DNA of 17,295 bases, from the NCBI GenBank assembly GCA_964501065.1, contig CAZCRF010000056.1, forward strand, positions 1-17,295, written 5' to 3'. The DNA is from Hallerella sp964501065 (GTDB lineage: Bacteria > Fibrobacterota > Fibrobacteria > Fibrobacterales > Fibrobacteraceae). This document shows, piece after piece, positions 13,703 to 17,295 of the stretch. The position numbers and the translations under genes were made by a program. Positions within the stretch are counted from its first letter, which is position 1, and each line of letters begins with the position of its first letter. A model generated the notes under the pieces. The model had not been told where the DNA came from, searched no databases, and was given only the letters and a program-made list of their open reading frames with translations.

Positions 13703-14062
13703 TCAGGCCTTCTTCCCTTCGGGCAGGGAATCCGTGGAAACTTCGCAATTTCCCTTGAGCCGCGCGCCGCATTCAATCACCAGCAGTTTCGTCTTGATGT
13801 TGCCCACGAGCAGGGACTTGTCTTCGAGCACGAGCTTTTCCCCGCATTCGACGTCGCCGGTGATTTTCCCCGCAATCGTCACGTTCTTGGCATGAATGGT
13901 GCCTTCCACGTATCCGGAATTTTCCACAACGATGTCTCCGGAAATGGAAATGTTCCCTTTCACTTTTCCCGCTATGCGGATGTCGCTAGAGCCGTTCAAG
14001 TCTCCAGTGATGTTGATGGATGGGCTTATTTGGGTGAATTGGTTGTCTGTTTCCTTTGCCAT
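13703..14062 (-). CDS. Bactofilin family cytoskeletal protein
   Basis: A 119-residue polymer-forming protein: a short flexible N-terminus (to ~15), then a beta-helix of repeating strands (SINITGDLNGSSDIRIAG, KVKGNISISGDIVVE and similar) and a short charged tail. Bactofilins form nucleotide-independent filaments that localise cell-wall enzymes or, in Myxococcus, ParABS components. GAGGA lies 6 nt upstream of the ATG, inside the end of the M23 peptidase gene (37-bp overlap), so the two are co-expressed. It is the last gene of the rsmG-parA-parB-M23-bactofilin run and abuts the candidate origin. Confidence 0.92.
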   Translation of the reverse strand: MAKETDNQFTQISPSINITGDLNGSSDIRIAGKVKGNISISGDIVVENSGYVEGTIHAKNVTIAGKITGDVECGEKLVLEDKSLLVGNIKTKLLVIECGARLKGNCEVSTDSLPEGKKA

Positions 14063-14859
14063 GCGTATTCCTCGATGAAGAGTTCTGGGTCGATGGGTTG
14101 ATTGTCTTTTAAAATTTCGTAATGGATGTGCGATCCGGTGGAGTTTCCGGACGTGCCGACTGTCCCTATCACTTCCCCTTTTTTCACCTTCGCCCCTTTT
14201 TTGACGCTCGCCTTTTGAAGGTGGGAATATCGGGTGGTGTATCCTTTTCCGTGGTCGATTTGGATGTGAAGTCCTAAATCCTTCGCCTTGGAGACGCTGA
14301 TGACTTTTCCTTCCGCCGTCGAAAAGACAGGCTCGTTGAGTTTTGCGGAAATGTCAATCCCCAAGTGGTTTTCTTCCATGGAGAATTCCTTGCTGATGAT
14401 TCCGATTGTCGGGACGATGTTCGGGAAGGAATCCCAATTTTTGCGTTCGATATCCACCCCGCTCCTGTATTCCGCGTTCAAATGATTTTGGGATAGAGGG
14501 GTGAAGTGGAAACGGTTCTTTTCAATGATGGCGGAGAGCTTCGTGGAATCAGTTTCGTAAAAGGTTTCCAATATTTTCTTGATTTGCCGCTCCATCGTGG
14601 AAATGGAATCCAGTTCGGAAAAGAAAAGCTCGTATTCCCGCTGTTTTTCCTGCAGCATTTCATTTTGCCTTTGGACTTGCCGAAAGCTGAGAATGATGGC
14701 GTCGATGGTGGACAATTTGCAAATGAAAAGAATTCCCAAGCCGAAGAACAGGACTGCGAAAATTCCCAAAAGCCTCCAGACGAAGCTCCTGATTTTGAAT
14801 GAGACCGTTTTCCCGGAATCGGAAGGGATAATTTGGATGATATGGTATTTTTTTTTCAA
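14026..14859 (-). CDS. Membrane-anchored M23 (LytM-type) metallopeptidase
   Basis: A 277-residue inner-membrane protein with a transmembrane helix (about 28-48), a coiled-coil segment (about 58-100) and a C-terminal M23 domain exposed to the periplasm. Zn ligands are His165 and Asp169 (HLGID) and His246 in HIHYE, with His213 (YSHL) and His244 as the further active-site histidines, so it should be an active peptidoglycan endopeptidase. It starts with TTG whose TG is shared with the parB stop (TTGA), and AAGGA lies 5 nt upstream. The layout resembles LmdC-type peptidases paired with bactofilins. A cell-shape or division role is inferred. Confidence 0.9.
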   Translation of the reverse strand: MKKKYHIIQIIPSDSGKTVSFKIRSFVWRLLGIFAVLFFGLGILFICKLSTIDAIILSFRQVQRQNEMLQEKQREYELFFSELDSISTMERQIKKILETFYETDSTKLSAIIEKNRFHFTPLSQNHLNAEYRSGVDIERKNWDSFPNIVPTIGIISKEFSMEENHLGIDISAKLNEPVFSTAEGKVISVSKAKDLGLHIQIDHGKGYTTRYSHLQKASVKKGAKVKKGEVIGTVGTSGNSTGSHIHYEILKDNQPIDPELFIEEYAWQRKQTTNSPK

Positions 14860-15749
14860 TTCAGTCCTTCCATTTTTTCTTGAATCCGAGTCAAGTCTTC
14901 GAAGGAATAATAATCGATGATGAGCTTTCCTTTCGATGCGTCTTCGGAATTCTTTTGAAGTTTGACGGACGTTCCGAAAAATTCTTCCATTTTTTTCAAG
15001 AATTCCAAAATGTTGGGATCCAACGGAGTCTCGGAAGGGATTTTGTCCGATTTTTCCTTTTTCTTTTTTTGTCTCAGTTTTTCAATTTCTCGGACGTTCA
15101 TCCCTTTTTCGATGATATCCCTTGCGAAGCTTTCGGGATCCGTGATTTCCGGACTGAGCAACGCTCTCGCCGCGCTTTGTGAAATTTTTCCTTCGGCAAT
15201 CCAAGTTTGGACTTGTTCCGGAAGCTTCAAAAGGCGCAGGGAATTGGTGATGGCGGAACGCGATTTGCCCACGCTCTTGGCCAAGTCCTCGTGGGTGTAG
15301 CCGTAATTCTCTATCAACTTTTCATAGGATTTTCCTATTTCGATGGCGTTCAGGTCGACACGTTGGATGTTTTCGATGAGCGACCATTCCGCCATTTTTT
15401 TGTCGGAAAGGAGTTCGTGGACGTAGGCGTCGATGCTTTTCCAGCCCGCCAGTCGCGCGGCGCGGGTGCGCCTTTCCCCGCTGACGATTTGGAATCTCCC
15501 GTTGGACTTTCGTACCGTGATGGGCTGGATGAGCCCCTGCTCCTGAATGGTGTTGGCCAATTCTTGGAGTTCTTCCGAGTTGAATTCCTTTCTCGGCTGG
15601 AAAGGGTTTGCGTCAATCAAATCCAAGTCTATTTTTTTGACTTGGATGGCATTTCCGTTTGCGTCTTGGTTGATTTCCTCCAAGCCGATGCTGTGCGATT
15701 TGATGATGGAGTTCAGCCCTTGTCCGAGGCCCATTGATTTTTTACCCAT
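14856..15749 (-). CDS. parB: Chromosome partitioning protein ParB
   Basis: A 297-residue CTP-dependent DNA clamp that loads at parS and spreads on DNA. The N-terminal CTPase domain has NPFQPR (48-53), box II GERRTRAA (91-98) and IENIQR (125-130). The helix-turn-helix (HEDLAKSVGKSRSAITNSL, about 153-171) recognises parS. A lysine-rich linker and C-terminal dimerisation domain follow. The start overlaps the parA 3' end by 8 bp and the stop overlaps the M23 start. A perfect parS is present in the rsmG 5' region about 1.4 kb upstream. Confidence 0.96.
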   Translation of the reverse strand: MGKKSMGLGQGLNSIIKSHSIGLEEINQDANGNAIQVKKIDLDLIDANPFQPRKEFNSEELQELANTIQEQGLIQPITVRKSNGRFQIVSGERRTRAARLAGWKSIDAYVHELLSDKKMAEWSLIENIQRVDLNAIEIGKSYEKLIENYGYTHEDLAKSVGKSRSAITNSLRLLKLPEQVQTWIAEGKISQSAARALLSPEITDPESFARDIIEKGMNVREIEKLRQKKKKEKSDKIPSETPLDPNILEFLKKMEEFFGTSVKLQKNSEDASKGKLIIDYYSFEDLTRIQEKMEGLN

Positions 15750-16536
15750 TGTGATTAGTCCCGTTGATGATTTCTTCGGCCAATTTCATATAAGCTTGGG
15801 CGCCTGCGCTCTTGACATCGTAAAGGATGACCGGCTTTCCATGGGAAGGCGCTTCGCTCAGCCGCACGTTTCTGGGAATCATCACCTTGAAGACGCGTTC
15901 CGGAAGGACGTTTCGCACTTCTTCGGCAACTTGCCGGGAGAGGCTCAGTCTCGCATCGTACATCGTGAGGAGCGCTCCCTCGATGTTCAAGCTACTGTTC
16001 AAGTTCTTTTGTACCAGCCGAATCGTATTGAAAAGCTCCGCCAAGCCTTGGAGGGCATAATATTCGCATTGGACGGGAATCAGCACGCTGTCCGCCGCCG
16101 TCAACGTGTTCAGGGTCAAAAGATTGAGGCTTGGAGGGGAATCGATGATGATGTAGTCAAAATTTTTTTTCAAAACGGAAGTGATTCGACTTAGACGGTG
16201 TTCCCGGCTCATGGCATTGATGAGTTCCATTTCCATTGCGGAAAGGTCCGGTCCCGCAGTGATGACTTTGAGAAAGTCCAATTCCGTTTTCAAAATGAAT
16301 TTTTGAAGGGATTCGACTGTGATGGATTCTGGATTTTCCGCAAGTTCCAAGGCTTCGTGAATATCCTCTTCTTGGCTTTCCATATAACCTAGGCCTTGAG
16401 ATGCGTTGCCTTGAGGGTCCATGTCGATGAGGAGAGTGTTTTTTTCCAAGGCGGCGAAATTAGCCGCCAAATTGATAGCCGTTGTCGTTTTTCCAACGCC
16501 ACCTTTTTGGTTGCAAATGGCGATGATTTTACCCAT
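15742..16536 (-). CDS. parA: Chromosome partitioning ATPase ParA (Soj)
   Basis: A 264-residue deviant-Walker ATPase that binds nucleoid DNA as an ATP dimer and is stimulated by ParB to move origins. KGGVGKTT (11-18) is the deviant P-loop; LLIDMDPQGN and YIIIDSPPSLN are the Walker A' and B regions. Length and the lack of an N-terminal helix-turn-helix fit the chromosomal (Soj) type rather than plasmid ParA. It overlaps the rsmG end by 8 bp and the parB start by 8 bp. Confidence 0.96.
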   Translation of the reverse strand: MGKIIAICNQKGGVGKTTTAINLAANFAALEKNTLLIDMDPQGNASQGLGYMESQEEDIHEALELAENPESITVESLQKFILKTELDFLKVITAGPDLSAMEMELINAMSREHRLSRITSVLKKNFDYIIIDSPPSLNLLTLNTLTAADSVLIPVQCEYYALQGLAELFNTIRLVQKNLNSSLNIEGALLTMYDARLSLSRQVAEEVRNVLPERVFKVMIPRNVRLSEAPSHGKPVILYDVKSAGAQAYMKLAEEIINGTNHNG

Positions 16537-17188
16537 AGAAGCCTTTGATGATTAATGAATAGGTTAAAGTTTCAAGAGGAAGTCGATAGTCGACGCAATG
16601 AATGTTTGGGATATTCTCCAAGGATTTGGCGATTTCTTTGTTTTTAAATGTGATGAAGAGTCCGTTGGGTTTTAACGCCGGCCGTGCTCTTTCATAATCC
16701 GCTTCAAACCGGCTCAAAGCTCTGCAGGAAACGATGTCGCAATTTGAAATTCCCGAAGTTTCGAAGCGCTTGCCGACAATGGTTAAATTGTCCAAATTCA
16801 AAGCTTGCTTTGTTTTTTCCAAAAAAAGAACGCGTTTGTGGCGAGGTTCTGAAGCGTAAAATTGGACTTCTGGACAGGCTATCGCCAATGGAAACACGGG
16901 ACAACCGCCTCCCGTTCCCATGTCAGCCCAAATCAATCCCGGTTTCAAAACGTTTTCTTTCGAAAGAACGATATAGGGAAACAATGAATCCGCGATGTGC
17001 CTTGTCAAAAACTTAGGAATGTCCGTTTTGGAAACGAGATTCACCTCTTCATTTCCCTCGATGACCAAAGAGGTGTATTCAAAGAATTTTTCAAGTCGGT
17101 TTTCCGGGAAAGAAATGGAATTTTCCGATAGAAAAGTTAAAAAGAGCCTTTCTTGTATGTCGTCTGAAAAATGTTTCACGTGAAACAA
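16529..17188 (-). CDS. rsmG: 16S rRNA (guanine527-N7)-methyltransferase RsmG
   Basis: SAM-dependent enzyme that methylates G527 of 16S rRNA. The SAM-binding loop WADMGTGGG is at about 87-95, with EVNLVSKTD and RHIADSLFP before it and LFITFKNKE later. The usual GxGFPG is GGGCPV here. No ATG is available at the 5' end. I choose the TTG at 17188, giving the MFHVKH start that arises where parS overlaps a start codon; length is 219 residues. A TTG at 17233 (overlapping a possible upstream TGA as TTGA) would add 15 residues. Neither has a clear ribosome binding site. It heads the rsmG-parA-parB-M23-bactofilin run. Confidence 0.92.
   Translation of the reverse strand: MFHVKHFSDDIQERLFLTFLSENSISFPENRLEKFFEYTSLVIEGNEEVNLVSKTDIPKFLTRHIADSLFPYIVLSKENVLKPGLIWADMGTGGGCPVFPLAIACPEVQFYASEPRHKRVLFLEKTKQALNLDNLTIVGKRFETSGISNCDIVSCRALSRFEADYERARPALKPNGLFITFKNKEIAKSLENIPNIHCVDYRLPLETLTYSLIIKGFYG
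17172..17187. promoter_or_regulatory. parS centromere site (perfect 16-bp palindrome)
   Basis: TGTTTCACGTGAAACA is identical to the canonical chromosomal parS bound by ParB. It overlaps the TTG start of rsmG and encodes its FHVKH residues. I see no second copy in the window. Confidence 0.95.
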
Positions 17189-17229
17189 TTTAGAATTTAA
17201 GAATGAAATCGGAGTGAATAAAGTGAAAT

Positions 17230-17295
17230 TCAATGCAGTTTCAGATTAGGCAAGTCCTTTTCTGTAAATTCATGCGCAAAAAGTGGGCTTTTCCA
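17230..17295 (-). CDS. Possible C-terminal tail of an upstream gene (partial)
   Basis: On the minus strand a 21-codon reading from the right edge (HEFTEKDLPNLKLH then TGA at 17232-17230) has a coding-like composition. Its TGA overlaps a TTG (TTGA) that is the alternative rsmG start, the same junction type as parB-M23. It is too short to identify; it does not look like the end of MnmG. Confidence 0.3.
   Translation of the reverse strand, partial: WKSPLFAHEFTEKDLPNLKLH

Overview
The window looks like chromosomal DNA from a Gram-negative, probably anaerobic, diderm bacterium. Lipoprotein signals, a beta-barrel-like domain and MqnA (futalosine menaquinone pathway) support this. The protein style suggests Fibrobacterota, but that is an inference I could not check by search. 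I see no rRNA, CRISPR array or insertion sequence.

Layout. 1-1903 (minus): a restriction-modification cassette with a C5-cytosine methyltransferase translationally coupled to an McrB-like AAA+ ATPase that runs off the left edge. 1904-2564: a gene-free stretch with four hairpins and a ~54-bp direct repeat. 2565-6492 (plus): a tightly overlapping run of clpP, ftsY, a small lipoprotein, a secreted thioredoxin-like protein, and a family-2 glycosyltransferase fused to a beta-barrel-like tail. 6510-7621: a small EF-Tu-domain-2-like gene (minus) divergent from mqnA (plus), with only 23 bp between start codons. 7563-9231 (minus): a DRE-TIM metallolyase/aldolase followed by a KDPG-aldolase-like gene that overlaps mqnA tail to tail. 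9458-10408 (plus): a Fic-family protein with a degenerate active site, a C-terminal winged helix and twin palindromes in its promoter region. 10405-10618 (minus): a frameshifted gene remnant. 10619-12551 (minus): metY, a lipoprotein and tRNA-Met with its promoter. 12571-13320 (minus): a metallophosphoesterase.

The most striking part is 13321-17233. A ~380-bp non-coding stretch carries DnaA-box-like 9-mers and an AT-rich block. Sampled base composition on the plus strand changes from C-rich to the left to generally G-rich to the right. Together these make it a good oriC candidate. Beside it lies an overlapping minus-strand array of rsmG, parA, parB, an M23 peptidase and a bactofilin, with a perfect 16-bp parS at the start of rsmG. 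This puts chromosome segregation and a cell-shape module (peptidoglycan hydrolase plus bactofilin polymer) in one transcription unit next to the likely origin.

Several genes start within the stop of the previous one (ATGA, TTGA or TAATG overlaps), so translational coupling is common. Three minus-strand genes appear to use TTG starts.
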